Shown here piece after piece: positions 17,651-25,948 of a stretch of 64,000 bases of DNA; within the stretch, counting starts at the first letter, position 1, and each line of letters begins with the position of its first letter. Below the pieces are notes generated by a model. That model ran no database searches and was not told the origin of the DNA. It worked only from the letters and a program-made list of their open reading frames with translations. The DNA is from Clostridia bacterium (GTDB lineage Bacteria > Bacillota > Clostridia > Lachnospirales > Lachnospiraceae). Where the stretch lies: NCBI GenBank assembly GCA_910575625.1, contig CAJTFD010000017.1, forward strand, positions 1-64,000. The letters run 5' to 3'. A program made the translations under genes and the position numbers.

Positions 17651-18420
17651 CTCTCATCTTCCCGTATCAGCCGCCGGACTGCCCCGACAGCCACCCGGAC
17701 TGCCCGGTCTGTATCGTGGACGACCGGGTTGTCAAGCCCAGCTTTCTCCCTCTCCTGATTGGCCATTACCAGAAAACAGGACCCAACCCGGACCCTGAGA
17801 CTGCTGCCCACCACAAAGAGCGCCGCCGATTCCATCTCCGAGGCCAGACAACCCAGCCTTTTCCAAGCCTCCCATTTATTTAACAGCTCATAACCCACCG
17901 GTTTCCCTTCCGGGTCATGTTGTCCGTAAAAAGAATCCTTACACTGCACAACGCCCACATGATGATCTTGCCCCTGCTCTCTTGCCGTTTGGAGCAGAGC
18001 GTTTGTCACCTGTATATCCGCCACGGCCGGGAACTCGATCGGCGCGTATTCCCGGCTGGTCCCCTCCATCCGGACCGCCCCGGTGGCGATGACCACATCC
18101 CCGCTCTTGACGTCCGTCTGTATACCGCCGCAGGTCCCGATCCGCACAAACGTATCCGCCCCCGCTTTCACCAGCTCCTCCAGGGCAATGGCGGCTGACG
18201 GCCCTCCGATCCCCGTGGATGTGACGCTTACTCTCACACCGTCCAGATAGCCCGTATAGGTCACATATTCCCGGCTGTCGGCGATCATTTTGGCATCGTC
18301 AAAGTATTGGGCGATCTTCGCACAGCGCTTTGGATCTCCCGGCAAGATCACGTAACGTCCCACATCACCTTTCCCCACCTGGATATGGTATTGTTTACCT
18401 GCATTTTCTGAATAATCCAT
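17644..18420 (-). CDS. udp: uridine phosphorylase
   Basis: 258 residues, nucleoside phosphorylase fold. [22 protein letters not shown] gives the phosphate-binding Gly-Asp-Pro loop; [29 protein letters not shown] and [14 protein letters not shown] (ribose-binding Met-Glu) follow. It splits uridine to uracil and ribose 1-phosphate. Start 18420 is chosen because GGAGCGTGTTTTAT precedes it; the longer frame would begin within repeat family 2. It complements cdd, deoB and deoC in the pyrimidine salvage cluster. Confidence 0.93.
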   Translation of the reverse strand: MDYSENAGKQYHIQVGKGDVGRYVILPGDPKRCAKIAQYFDDAKMIADSREYVTYTGYLDGVRVSVTSTGIGGPSAAIALEELVKAGADTFVRIGTCGGIQTDVKSGDVVIATGAVRMEGTSREYAPIEFPAVADIQVTNALLQTAREQGQDHHVGVVQCKDSFYGQHDPEGKPVGYELLNKWEAWKRLGCLASEMESAALFVVGSSLRVRVGSCFLVMANQEREKAGLDNPVVHDTDRAVRVAVGAVRRLIREDERG

Positions 18421-18454
18421 ATAAAACACGCTCCTTTTTTGTTTTATCTCATTT

Positions 18455-18598
18455 AGGTGATTGCGAAACAGTCCATCTGTTGCTGCGAGTTTGGGCAAGA
18501 TATACAAAAACGTCGCTCCAAACCGTTTTGAAGTCGCTCCTTATTTTGTGTATCTTGCCCAAACTCCTGTATACGGGAGGAAAGTTTCGCAAACGCCT
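18455..18598. repeat. palindromic repeat family 2, copy 2
   Basis: 144 bp with inverted ends AGGTGATTGCGAAAC / GTTTCGCAAACGCCT and an inner hairpin GAGTTTGGGCAAGATATAC...GTATCTTGCCCAAACTC. Compared with copy 1 (8818-8959), paired positions have changed together, so the fold is conserved. It lies in the udp 5' region, 35 bp upstream of the start codon. Confidence 0.85.
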
Positions 18599-18667
18599 GT
18601 TTATCCCATTGTACAATACTCTGGCCGTCCCTTCAATACCATCCACGATCATTACCCGCTCCAAATG

Positions 18668-18685
18668 TTAGAGCGTGTTTGAAAC
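18668..18685 (+). repeat. orphan MITE-like terminal repeat
   Basis: TTAGAGCGTGTTTGAAAC matches one end of the MITE-like family, but no opposite end is found nearby. It is probably the remains of a deleted copy. Confidence 0.5.
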
Positions 18686-18724
18686 GGTTATCACAATAAC
18701 TTCCTTAACTCCCTGAAATCCAGA

Positions 18725-19279
18725 CTATCCCCGCACATTCTCAATAAACCTGGCAACCGACCGGCTCACTTTTTCCGCATACCGCTCCGGCCCCTCCTGC
18801 ATCCCCTCCCCGATCCAGCGATACAAGAGCATGAGGAACCCGCCCGCAGAATAACAGGCAAAAAGCTCCACATCCGCTCCCGCCGCCTCTTCAAGATCCA
18901 TACGGTTTCTCACGATATCTCCGGACACACGGCTGATCCCATCATAGAGCATCCCCCAGCATCCGCGCCGCTCCATGAGCAAGAGAAACTCCCTGTGCTG
19001 ATACCAAAATCCAAAATAATCCTGCGCGATCCGCCCCAGATCATAGCTCTCCAAGACCGGATAGGTATCACGATACTCCTGGCACAGCCAGTCAAAATGA
19101 CAATGGATCACATCCTCTTTTCCTCCGTATAGCCTGTAAAAAGTCCTCCGGGCCACATCCGCCCGCCTCACGATCTCGGAGACTGTGATCTGCGCAAGGT
19201 CTTTTTCCCGCATCAGCCCAAACAACGCTGCCTCGATCATCTTTGCTGACTGTTCCCGCTGCCTTTTATGTCCATCCAT
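18725..19279 (-). CDS. TetR-family transcriptional regulator
   Basis: 184 residues. The HTH is AQITVSEIVRRADVARRTFYRLYGGKEDVI, characteristic of TetR/AcrR repressors; the remainder is the helical ligand and dimer domain, with a TetR_C_7-like pattern (FGFWYQHREFLLLMERRG). Start 19279 is preferred, with AAGGGGATCATGG just before it; longer frames reach into the promoter. It is divergent from a flavodoxin-like gene, with a GACACA-N2-TGTGTC palindrome in the shared region, so autoregulation and control of the neighbour are likely. Confidence 0.88.
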   Translation of the reverse strand: MDGHKRQREQSAKMIEAALFGLMREKDLAQITVSEIVRRADVARRTFYRLYGGKEDVIHCHFDWLCQEYRDTYPVLESYDLGRIAQDYFGFWYQHREFLLLMERRGCWGMLYDGISRVSGDIVRNRMDLEEAAGADVELFACYSAGGFLMLLYRWIGEGMQEGPERYAEKVSRSVARFIENVRG

Positions 19280-19383
19280 CCATGATCCCCTTTTTCCCAT
19301 ATGGCACAGATGCCTGTTGTTGTAGCACTTTCCCGCCGTATCTTGATTTTTCTTCCCATATACTATACTATGAAAAGAAAAAA

Positions 19384-19397
19384 GACACAAGTGTGTC
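19384..19397. promoter_or_regulatory. putative TetR operator
   Basis: Perfect palindrome GACACA-AG-TGTGTC in the 148-bp divergent region between the TetR and flavodoxin genes. A minus-strand promoter (TTGTGT in the palindrome, 17 bp, TATAGT near 19364-19369) overlaps it, as expected for an autorepressor. Confidence 0.6.
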
Positions 19398-19427
19398 AGT
19401 TTCAAGTTTTTCACAAAAGGAGACCCT

Positions 19428-19985
19428 ATGAACAAAAAAATCGTCGCATATACATCCAACTATGGTTCGACCAGACGCTATGCCCAATGGATCGCTGAGG
19501 AGCTGTCCTGCCCTCTTTTTGAAAAAAAGGCCATCCATCCGCAAGATCTCTCAGATTCCCAGACGATCATCTATGGCGGCGGCCTCTACGCAGGCGGCGT
19601 AAATGGGATAAATTTTATCACCCGGAACTGGAGATCTCTCTCCGACAAAAATGTGGTCCTCTTTACCTGCGGACTCGCGGATCCGAAAGATCCGGCGAAT
19701 GTCTCCAACATCCGGAGTTCCCTAACTAAGTCGCTCTCTGCCAAAATGCTCGCACATATCAAGATCTTTCATCTGCGGGGCGGTATCGACTATCCGCAGT
19801 TAAATTTCATACATCGGTCTATGATGGCCATGCTCCGCCGTATGCTGCTGAAAAAAGATGCCCGGGATCTGAGCCGAGAAGACAGACAGCTTTTGGATAC
19901 TTATGGAAAATATATCGACCTCACTGACCGGGAAAGTATACAGCCTCTGACTGCGTATGTGCGCTCATCCACAGATGATGTCTGA
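19428..19985 (+). CDS. flavodoxin-domain protein (HemG-like)
   Basis: 185 residues. The N-terminus IVAYTSNYGSTRRYAQWIAEEL is the FMN-phosphate loop of flavodoxins; IIYGGGLYAGGVNGINFI and FHLRGGIDYPQLNFIHRSMMAMLRRM resemble the flavodoxin-like protoporphyrinogen oxidase HemG group and similar Firmicutes proteins. It probably acts as an FMN-dependent redox protein; a heme role is not supported by neighbours. AAAGGAGACCCT precedes the ATG. Probably repressed by the divergent TetR protein. Confidence 0.82.
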   Translation: MNKKIVAYTSNYGSTRRYAQWIAEELSCPLFEKKAIHPQDLSDSQTIIYGGGLYAGGVNGINFITRNWRSLSDKNVVLFTCGLADPKDPANVSNIRSSLTKSLSAKMLAHIKIFHLRGGIDYPQLNFIHRSMMAMLRRMLLKKDARDLSREDRQLLDTYGKYIDLTDRESIQPLTAYVRSSTDDV

Positions 19986-20022
19986 TCCGCTGTATCGCTA
20001 AAATATCAAACAAAAAAAGGGC

Positions 20023-20055
20023 CTGTTGGTGACCATTCCAACAGACTCTTCTTTT
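20023..20055 (+). terminator. hairpin downstream of the flavodoxin gene; 19986-20307 otherwise empty
   Basis: CTGTTGG (20023-20029) pairs with CCAACAG (20038-20044), followed by CTCTTCTTTTG. It is a plausible terminator. The rest of the 320-bp gap is AT-rich, with a GTTATTAT/ATAATAAC hairpin near 20255-20275 beyond the end of the next minus-strand gene, and no gene I can support. Confidence 0.5.
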
Positions 20056-20307
20056 GTCGAAGAAACCCTACGATAAATGTTGCCATTCTTGTCATAAGAT
20101 GGATAGCGTAAGTGTTGTTTCATATTTTTTCCACTTAAATGACAGCCCGGTTTCTTCCCTGTTATGTGTTATAGAAAATCAAACAATACATTTTAGAAAA
20201 TACAATTACCTAATATAATTTTTATCAAGGCCAGTTTTCATCATGGATGGACTGTTATTATGAAAGAATAATAACCTACCCTCCAATGCTAAAGGAATTC
20301 TTAAAAT

Positions 20308-20790
20308 CTAGCCGACATAAATTCCTTTCGTCATTGTCGTAGTACTTTCTCCATCCGATCCCTCGAGCGCAACATGACTGCCACCCAGGCGATACCAATA
20401 TCCAGAGGGTACGATCACTTCCAATGTCTCAGTATGCAGAATAGAATTTTCCCCCCAGAAATACCATTGGCGATAACTGCCATAATTGACTCCATCTGAG
20501 CTTTTCTCCAAATAAAGTCCAACTCCTAATTTATCACATTCTACATGAGCTGCCGTGATACCAGTAATCAAAACTCTCGTCGAACTCTTTTTTGACATCA
20601 ACACGGAACCATAATCCAGAAAGTTCCCTCTAGTCAAAACTTTACTCGTGTCTGATACTTCCACCACACCTTCATCTGGAATCGCATCATCCGAAGCCCC
20701 ATATGTTGGAACACTGGGCAAAAACGCCGCAACTGCCATCATAACCGCAAGACAAATAGACAGCACTTTTTTATAAAACCTATGCCGCAT
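20308..20790 (-). CDS. small secreted protein of unknown function
   Basis: 160 residues. GAGGAGGAACT precedes the ATG at 20790. A classical signal peptide (basic RHRFYKK, then a hydrophobic core, cleavage near TYGAS) is followed by a mature domain of about 130 residues rich in beta-prone segments, Ser/Thr and aromatics (YGSYRQWYFWG, GYWYRLGG). I do not recognise the family. It lies 75 bp downstream of the sigma/anti-sigma-like pair on the same strand, with no obvious terminator between them, so it may be part of that system's output. Confidence 0.7.
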   Translation of the reverse strand: MRHRFYKKVLSICLAVMMAVAAFLPSVPTYGASDDAIPDEGVVEVSDTSKVLTRGNFLDYGSVLMSKKSSTRVLITGITAAHVECDKLGVGLYLEKSSDGVNYGSYRQWYFWGENSILHTETLEVIVPSGYWYRLGGSHVALEGSDGESTTTMTKGIYVG

Positions 20791-20865
20791 AGTTCCTCCT
20801 CTTTTTGTTTCATATTTCACTTACGCTCTATCAATATATACGGCAATAAAACAAAAACATAACTC

Positions 20866-21657
20866 CTAATATCTAATATTTTTCACGATTGTTATGAACT
20901 CTTCTTCTTCAGCTTTTCCACTAAGTTGATAATACCCTTCTTCATATTCCCATTGAGCTGCAAAGCTGGCTTTTTTATCTTTCTCATTCTTTACCTCTTG
21001 GATCGGAATCGTAAAAAAACCTCCCATGACCTCCACTTCCTCTATTTTCTTTCCATGAAAAGCCATGCCTGACGCCTCTGTTTTTTCTTTGTTGATCATA
21101 TAGAGTCTCAAAAATACATCCTCGTAATGATATATAAGTGTTGCAGTTGAATTATCATGGGCAATATTATATATAAATTCTTTTTTCATATCCGGTTTAT
21201 ATCCCAAAGTCGGAACAGGGATGCCTATCTCTTCCTGGATCTCCTGATAAGCCAACATTTCTTTTTCATCGCTCTCTATATTCTCCTGCCTTACATCACC
21301 GCCCACCCGTATCACCACTTCATTTCCTCTAAGATACTGTATCTTATCATTCAGATACGTCCGATTCGCCTCACTGGTCATACTCGCGCAAAACACCGCC
21401 ACACCGGCCACAAAGAAAAACCCGGCCACCTTCACCACCCGATACCGCTTCTCTTTTTTCGCCCGCACGATCTCCTCTTTTTCTTTTTCCCGCTCCTGGA
21501 TCTGTTTTTTGATACGTGAGAGCAGCATATCGCTATCCACCTTATCCGGGTCAAAAGATCCGTCATCGCTGAGGTCGTCCTCGATCTCCCGCACCTTACG
21601 CTCATACTCTTCCCGCAGCAAGTCATCCAATTTATCAAATCTATGTCTTTTTTTCAT
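20866..21657 (-). CDS. membrane-anchored protein, anti-sigma-like (DUF4367-type tail)
   Basis: 263 residues: an acidic/basic, coiled-coil-prone cytosolic region (residues 1-72), one transmembrane helix (about 74-93) and a roughly 170-residue extracytoplasmic domain. The C-terminal part (STATLIYHYEDVFLRLYMINKE ... GKKIEEVEVMGGFFTIPI) resembles the DUF4367/sensor portion of anti-sigma factors of Lachnospiraceae. The gene begins immediately after the stop of the small sigma-like gene (TAG-ATG), so the two are translationally coupled. A role in restraining the sigma factor is inferred from topology and pairing only. Confidence 0.72.
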   Translation of the reverse strand: MKKRHRFDKLDDLLREEYERKVREIEDDLSDDGSFDPDKVDSDMLLSRIKKQIQEREKEKEEIVRAKKEKRYRVVKVAGFFFVAGVAVFCASMTSEANRTYLNDKIQYLRGNEVVIRVGGDVRQENIESDEKEMLAYQEIQEEIGIPVPTLGYKPDMKKEFIYNIAHDNSTATLIYHYEDVFLRLYMINKEKTEASGMAFHGKKIEEVEVMGGFFTIPIQEVKNEKDKKASFAAQWEYEEGYYQLSGKAEEEEFITIVKNIRY

Positions 21658-21891
21658 CTAAACCTCATCTATGTTCCGACCATCTGCCTGTGCAGCCATC
21701 TTCTGGGCATTCTCCAGCATCCAGCCTTTGATACGCTCCTCTTCTACCCGTTCCATTTCCTCATAAAACGCAACAAAGACATCCTCACAGACTGCCTGTG
21801 CACGCTCATGATCCTGCAGCAGATCATAAGCCACATGCAGCACCAGTTCGTGATAATCTTCAAAAACCCGTCTGAAACCTTCCCCGTTCAT
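21658..21891 (-). CDS. region-2-only ECF sigma-like protein
   Basis: 77 residues from the start at 21891, which has GGTGGTGAGC upstream. FRRVFEDYHELVLHVAYDLLQDHERAQAVCEDVFVAFYEEMERV matches sigma-70 region 2 of ECF factors (core-binding and -10 recognition). The usual region 4 (-35 recognition) is absent; the protein ends shortly after a helix KGWMLENAQKMAAQ. It is coupled to the membrane protein downstream. It could be a reduced sigma factor, a decoy or a remnant; the intact promoter and coupling argue against simple decay. Confidence 0.72.
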   Translation of the reverse strand: MNGEGFRRVFEDYHELVLHVAYDLLQDHERAQAVCEDVFVAFYEEMERVEEERIKGWMLENAQKMAAQADGRNIDEV

Positions 21892-21916
21892 GCTCACCAC
21901 CCTTTTTATTATAAAC

Positions 21917-21990
21917 ATTATGTGACATCCCGACTGATCTGTCAATAAAATCCGGCATTTTATTGACATCCACCCCGCAAGTAGTATAAT
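21917..21990. promoter_or_regulatory. divergent promoters: sigma-like gene and TSUP gene
   Basis: Minus strand: TTGACA (21940-21945), 17 bp, CATAAT (21917-21922). Plus strand: TTGACA (21963-21968), 16 bp, TATAAT (21985-21990). Both are strong vegetative-type promoters, so the sigma-like gene does not obviously depend on its own product. Confidence 0.85.
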
Positions 21991-22015
21991 GACCGTAAAG
22001 GAGAGATCATAGACC

Positions 22016-22783
22016 ATGTTTAAATTTTTTGTCTGTTTCATCGCAGGGATCGGAGCCGGACTCGGCACAGGATTTGCAGGTATGAGCGCAGCGGCCGTGA
22101 TCAGCCCCATGCTGATCACTTTCCTGGATCTTCCAGCCTATGAGGCGGTCGGGATCGCCCTGGCCAGCGACGTGCTGGCGAGCGCCATCAGCGCGTACAC
22201 TTATGGTAAAAATAAAAACCTCGACATCAAAAATGGCATCGTCATGATGGTCACCGTCCTGCTGTTTACTTTAGCGGGCAGTTTCATAGCAAGCCTGGTA
22301 CCCAATACCACGATGGGGAGTTTTTCCGTATCCATGACCCTGCTGCTCGGGATCAAATTCATCGTAAAACCGGTCATGACCACGAAAGAATCCATGAACA
22401 GAGTCAGCAGCCGAAAACGGATCATCCAGTCCGTGGCCAGCGGGACCGTCGTCGGATTCATCTGCGGTTTTATCGGCGCGGGCGGCGGGATGATGATGCT
22501 CCTGATCCTGACCAGTATTCTGGGATATGAGCTGAAGACCGCTGTGGGTACCAGCGTGTTCATCATGGCTTTTACCGCTTTTACAGGGGCCGTCAGTCAT
22601 TTTGCCATCGGCGGCATACCAGATCTGCAATGCCTGCTCTTCTGCGTCCTATCCACACTGCTCTGGGCACAGATCGCCGCAAAATTCGCCAACAGAGCCA
22701 GCGCCGTGACCTTGAATCGGGCAACAGGGATCGTGCTCGCCGTCCTGGGGATCGCGATCCTTACTGTAAATTATACAACTTAA
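22016..22783 (+). CDS. TSUP/TauE-SafE family membrane transporter
   Basis: 255 residues, about eight membrane helices in two repeats. FIAGIGAGLGTGFAGMSAAAVISPML and the repeat-2 counterpart GFICGFIGAGGGMMMLLILTSILG are the TSUP glycine-rich signatures. Members move sulfite, sulfoacetate or other organosulfur anions; substrate is not evident here. GGAG at 22001-22004 is a somewhat distant ribosome site for the ATG at 22016. It has its own promoter, is divergent from the sigma-like gene, and ends 2 bp from the convergent ATPase gene. Confidence 0.9.
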   Translation: MFKFFVCFIAGIGAGLGTGFAGMSAAAVISPMLITFLDLPAYEAVGIALASDVLASAISAYTYGKNKNLDIKNGIVMMVTVLLFTLAGSFIASLVPNTTMGSFSVSMTLLLGIKFIVKPVMTTKESMNRVSSRKRIIQSVASGTVVGFICGFIGAGGGMMMLLILTSILGYELKTAVGTSVFIMAFTAFTGAVSHFAIGGIPDLQCLLFCVLSTLLWAQIAAKFANRASAVTLNRATGIVLAVLGIAILTVNYTT

Positions 22784-22785
22784 GA

Positions 22786-23514
22786 TCATCCAGAACGCAG
22801 CAGCCTCTCCAGCAGATACTCCCGGTTATTGATGAACAGCTCTGTCACCTGATAGCTCTCCGTCTCTGTATAGCTGACCGGATGGATCCATCCCTCATCG
22901 AAAGACCAGATCTCCCCGCCGGGGATCCCCAGCAGGATCGGGGAATGGCTGGCTATGATAAACTGCGCCCCCCGCTGCGCGAGCCGGTAGATCTCCATCA
23001 GGAGAGTCAACTGTCTCTGCGGCGAGAGCGCCGCCTCCGGCTCATCCAATATGTACAGGCCATCCGGACGGAAATGCCTCTGCACCACCGCCAGGAAACT
23101 CTCCCCGTGAGATTTCCTGTGCAATTCTTCCGGCACCGCACAGCCGAACGGATCACGCGCGTACTCCTCTTCTTTCGTCGCCACATTATAGAAACTCTCC
23201 GCCCGGAGAAAATATCCCCATCTCATCTTGCGGTATCCTTTCCCGATCTTTACCGCCCCGCACAGTTCGGAATGGGAATCATACGTGGAAAAACTGTAAT
23301 TCTTCGTCCCGCCCTCTGGATTAAAACCGCAGGCCACCGCGATGGCCTCGAGGAGTGTGGATTTCCCTGTACCGTTTTCACCGACAAAGAAGGTGACCGG
23401 ACATGTCAGCTCCAATGCCTCAATCCCCTGCAATGCCTCAATGTCATGCAGATAACTCCCTCGGGAGACCTGCGCCCAATCTATCATGATCTTCTGGATG
23501 AACAGATCATTCAT
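22786..23514 (-). CDS. AAA/ABC-type ATPase (AAA_21-like)
   Basis: 242 residues from the start at 23514 (GGGGGTGTGTAT upstream). The Walker A is FVGENGTGKSTLLEAIA; Walker B is GLYILDEPEAALSPQRQ; an H-loop-like IIASHSPILL follows. The protein is an isolated SMC/OLD-like ATPase domain without membrane partner or nuclease domain. Such single-gene ATPases are common in Firmicutes and often annotated as ABC or AAA proteins; some are defence or repair related. No partner gene is adjacent, so function is open. Confidence 0.85.
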   Translation of the reverse strand: MNDLFIQKIMIDWAQVSRGSYLHDIEALQGIEALELTCPVTFFVGENGTGKSTLLEAIAVACGFNPEGGTKNYSFSTYDSHSELCGAVKIGKGYRKMRWGYFLRAESFYNVATKEEEYARDPFGCAVPEELHRKSHGESFLAVVQRHFRPDGLYILDEPEAALSPQRQLTLLMEIYRLAQRGAQFIIASHSPILLGIPGGEIWSFDEGWIHPVSYTETESYQVTELFINNREYLLERLLRSG

Positions 23515-23931
23515 ATACACACCCCCGGACATGTATGATCAACGGGTAACTATGACCGATCCAATACTTTCTCTTTTATTTTCTTAGTACCATGCTCTTT
23601 CATCTTTTGATATCTCCGCCTGTTCCAATGGATATCCAAATATCGTCCTTATCTGTTCGGGCCTTGGGATATGACTGGCTTGATATGACTGTTCGACCAT
23701 GTGGATAAATACATCCCATCCCTGAGATACCTCTGTCTGTATACACATATATTATATCCGCAGATACGGATAATTGCAAGCATTTTTCAGAACATTTGTT
23801 CTTATCTCCCGTCCATTGATCCACACTGCCATTATATAGGATATCGTGTTCTTTAACAATATATATTTTCTTAATATTATCTTATGATCACTAAATTTTC
23901 ATAAACTTTTATAAATTTTTTTCTTACTCTC

Positions 23932-23960
23932 TGGACAACGCCCGCCTCTCGTGATATGAT
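23932..23960 (+). promoter_or_regulatory. promoter of the DUF5688 gene; 23515-24063 otherwise empty
   Basis: TGGACA (23932-23937), 17 bp, TATGAT (23955-23960). The long gap before it is AT-rich. A 74-codon minus-strand frame at 23600-23824 has no family match or good ribosome site. Confidence 0.65.
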
Positions 23961-24063
23961 GGCTGCAGAACATTTCTAAAAGACATGATCCTGCACGTTC
24001 GTGCACAATGTCCCAGCTTTTTACCTATATGGATTTAGATTGATTTCAAGAAAGGATGATCAT

Positions 24064-24684
24064 TTGCGCAAAAAAGAGATCAAAAACACCATACTCTTCC
24101 ACATCGTGAACGCAGAGAAAAACCAAGAGCTTCTAGAACATGTCCCCCATGAGGTCTATCTGGACCTGGCCTTCGTATTTTTTTACATGGCGGACTGGGA
24201 ACGCGGCCGGAAGAAAGTTTTCCTATTCAATAACAAACAGATGCGGGAATATGGCATCACAAAAGAAGAGCTGAAACAATGGTCCATGGAAAATACGCCC
24301 CGGCTGCTGCCCGTCTCGTTCCACCCTATGGACGACCTGCTGCGTGGATTCCAGTTTGAGGAACATCCCAGCAGGCGCACGAAACCGCTGCCTGTGGAGC
24401 AAGTCCCCATGCATGTGCTGACCAACGTAAAAATGTTCTTAGGCGCCGCCTGCCTCTTTTACCCCAAAGTCCTATCTTCAATAGGCAATACCCTCCAGTC
24501 CGACTTCTACATCCTCCCGAGCAGCATCCATGAATGCATCATCCTGCCCTCCTCAGATGCCTACACCAAAAATGAGCTGGAAGAGATCGTACATGAAGTG
24601 AACACATCACAGGTTCCTGAGCAAGAGATCTTATCAGATCATGTGTATTTTTACCAAAATAAAACTAAAAAAATGAGCAAATAG
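24064..24684 (+). CDS. DUF5688 family protein
   Basis: About 206 residues from a TTG at 24064, which lies 8 bp after AAAGG; a GTG at 24001 is in frame but lacks a ribosome site. VPHEVYLDLAFVFFYMAD, LTNVKMFLGAACLFYPKVLSSIGNTLQSDFYILPSSIHECIILPSS and the ELEEIVHEVN tail are diagnostic of DUF5688, a family almost restricted to Lachnospiraceae and often found in multiple copies. Function is unknown. No signal peptide or membrane segment, so it is probably cytosolic. It is the best taxonomic marker in the window after the 16S. Confidence 0.85.
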   Translation: MRKKEIKNTILFHIVNAEKNQELLEHVPHEVYLDLAFVFFYMADWERGRKKVFLFNNKQMREYGITKEELKQWSMENTPRLLPVSFHPMDDLLRGFQFEEHPSRRTKPLPVEQVPMHVLTNVKMFLGAACLFYPKVLSSIGNTLQSDFYILPSSIHECIILPSSDAYTKNELEEIVHEVNTSQVPEQEILSDHVYFYQNKTKKMSK

Positions 24685-24714
24685 ACGAATCTGAACGATT
24701 TCCTCTGTATATGC

Positions 24715-24743
24715 TTTACAAGTTGATGCTAATGTGTTAATAT
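24715..24743 (+). promoter_or_regulatory. tRNA-Arg promoter
   Basis: TTTACA (24715-24720), 17-bp spacer, TAATAT (24738-24743), starting transcription about 20 bp before the tRNA. Confidence 0.65.
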
Positions 24744-24768
24744 CATTCAAGTGTGGATCAGGACACAA

Positions 24769-24841
24769 GCATCCGTAGCTCAGGGGATAGAGCAGTGGTT
24801 TCCGGTGCCACGTGTCGGGGGTTCGATTCCCTCCGGATGTG
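24769..24841 (+). tRNA. tRNA-Arg (anticodon CCG)
   Basis: 73 nt cloverleaf: acceptor GCATCCG/CGGATGT with a terminal G-T pair, anticodon stem GTGGT-TTCCGGT-GCCAC giving CCG, T-arm GGGGG-TTCGATT-CCCTC. CCA not encoded. The SH3 protein gene begins 54 bp downstream and may share the transcript. Confidence 0.95.
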
Positions 24842-24895
24842 TTTTCCTCTAATAGATGGTTGATTCGCTGCTAGGCTAATAAGGAGGGATTTTTT

Positions 24896-25849
24896 TTGGA
24901 TAATTTCAGAGAATGGGTGTCCGATAATCTCCGGTATATCATGCTGGGGGGCGGGATATTGGTGTTGGTCATCGTGGTGTTCTTTGCTGTCCGCGCTTTT
25001 ACCGGTGGCGGAAAAGACCAATCGGCCAAGTCTAAGGATCAGCCAGATACAGTGTCCGCCGGTCAGCAGGTGTCGGGTGACCAGATATCTGCCGATCAAG
25101 TGTCAGACAATGCATTGGAGAAAGACGCGATCCCAGAGGTAAACCAATTAGTCCAGGATTATTACAAAGCACTGGGTGATAAAAATATCGAAGAACTAAG
25201 GTCTATGGTGAGCGGTCTGGATCCTGCGGAGGAGAGCAAGATCGCCAACATGAAATACATAGAGGCTTATGAAAATGTAGAAGTGTACACGAAGAAGGGA
25301 TTGGAAGAAGGCTCCTACGTGGTCTTTGCCAGTTTTGCCTATAAATGCGCCGATGTGGACACACCGGCTCCGGCCTTGAGCCAGCTGTACATTGTCACGG
25401 ATGAATCCGGTAAATTATGGATTTCCGGCGAGGCGCTCCGTGACTCTGAGATCCAGGCTTACGTCAGCACGATCATGAATCAGAGCGATGTGATCCAGCT
25501 CCGCAACAATGTACAGGCATCTTACGACCAGGCCCAGTCCAGCGATCCGAAACTGCAGGCATTCTTAGAGAGTCTTGGAGGAGAGGATTCCGGCACTCCC
25601 AGACCAGAGAGTACGACGAGTACGTCGGAAAATGATCCAGATGGACAGGCTGCCGACAACGTTTCTACAGAAGGCATGATGACAGCCCTCGATGATTGCA
25701 ATGTACGTATATCTGCTGAATCCGGTTCCGAGATCGTCACAGTCGTTCCGGCCGGAGAACAGGTAAACCGATTGGGCGAGGAGAATGGATGGATACAGAT
25801 TGAATATGGCGGTGTGACCGGCTATGTTTATCAGGATCTGTTACAGTGA
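24896..25849 (+). CDS. membrane-anchored SH3-domain protein
   Basis: 317 residues. The start is a TTG with AAGGAGGG seven bases upstream. One transmembrane helix (about 14-35), a Ser/Gln/Asp-rich linker, a NTF2-like region (VNQLVQDYYKALGDKNIEELRSMV ... NVEVYTKKGLEEGSYVVFASFAY), a low-complexity segment and a C-terminal bacterial SH3 domain (NVRISAESGSEIVTVVPAGEQVNRL ... WIQIEYGGVTGYVYQDLL). The SH3 domain probably binds peptidoglycan outside the membrane. A terminator follows. Confidence 0.85.
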   Translation: MDNFREWVSDNLRYIMLGGGILVLVIVVFFAVRAFTGGGKDQSAKSKDQPDTVSAGQQVSGDQISADQVSDNALEKDAIPEVNQLVQDYYKALGDKNIEELRSMVSGLDPAEESKIANMKYIEAYENVEVYTKKGLEEGSYVVFASFAYKCADVDTPAPALSQLYIVTDESGKLWISGEALRDSEIQAYVSTIMNQSDVIQLRNNVQASYDQAQSSDPKLQAFLESLGGEDSGTPRPESTTSTSENDPDGQAADNVSTEGMMTALDDCNVRISAESGSEIVTVVPAGEQVNRLGEENGWIQIEYGGVTGYVYQDLLQ

Positions 25850-25874
25850 TATGAATGTTTAAGATGCATGATCC

Positions 25875-25942
25875 AAGAAGTATGGTGCAAGATCAATGGC
25901 CATACTTCTTTTTTTGACGAATTGGATATTTTATACTATAAT
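25875..25942 (+). promoter_or_regulatory. overlapping terminator and promoter
   Basis: AAGAAGTATGG (25875-25885) pairs with CCATACTTCTT (25900-25910), followed by five T: a terminator for the SH3 gene. The last two of these T open TTGACG (25914-25919), which with TATAAT (25937-25942) at 17 bp forms the next gene's promoter. Confidence 0.85.
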
Positions 25943-25948
25943 AAGACC

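Noticed and set aside
23600-23824. 74-codon minus-strand frame containing VYTDRGISG, reminiscent of serine-recombinase motifs
   Set aside because: The rest of the frame shows no recombinase fold, no ribosome site, and the match is only a few residues; likely chance in an AT-rich gap.
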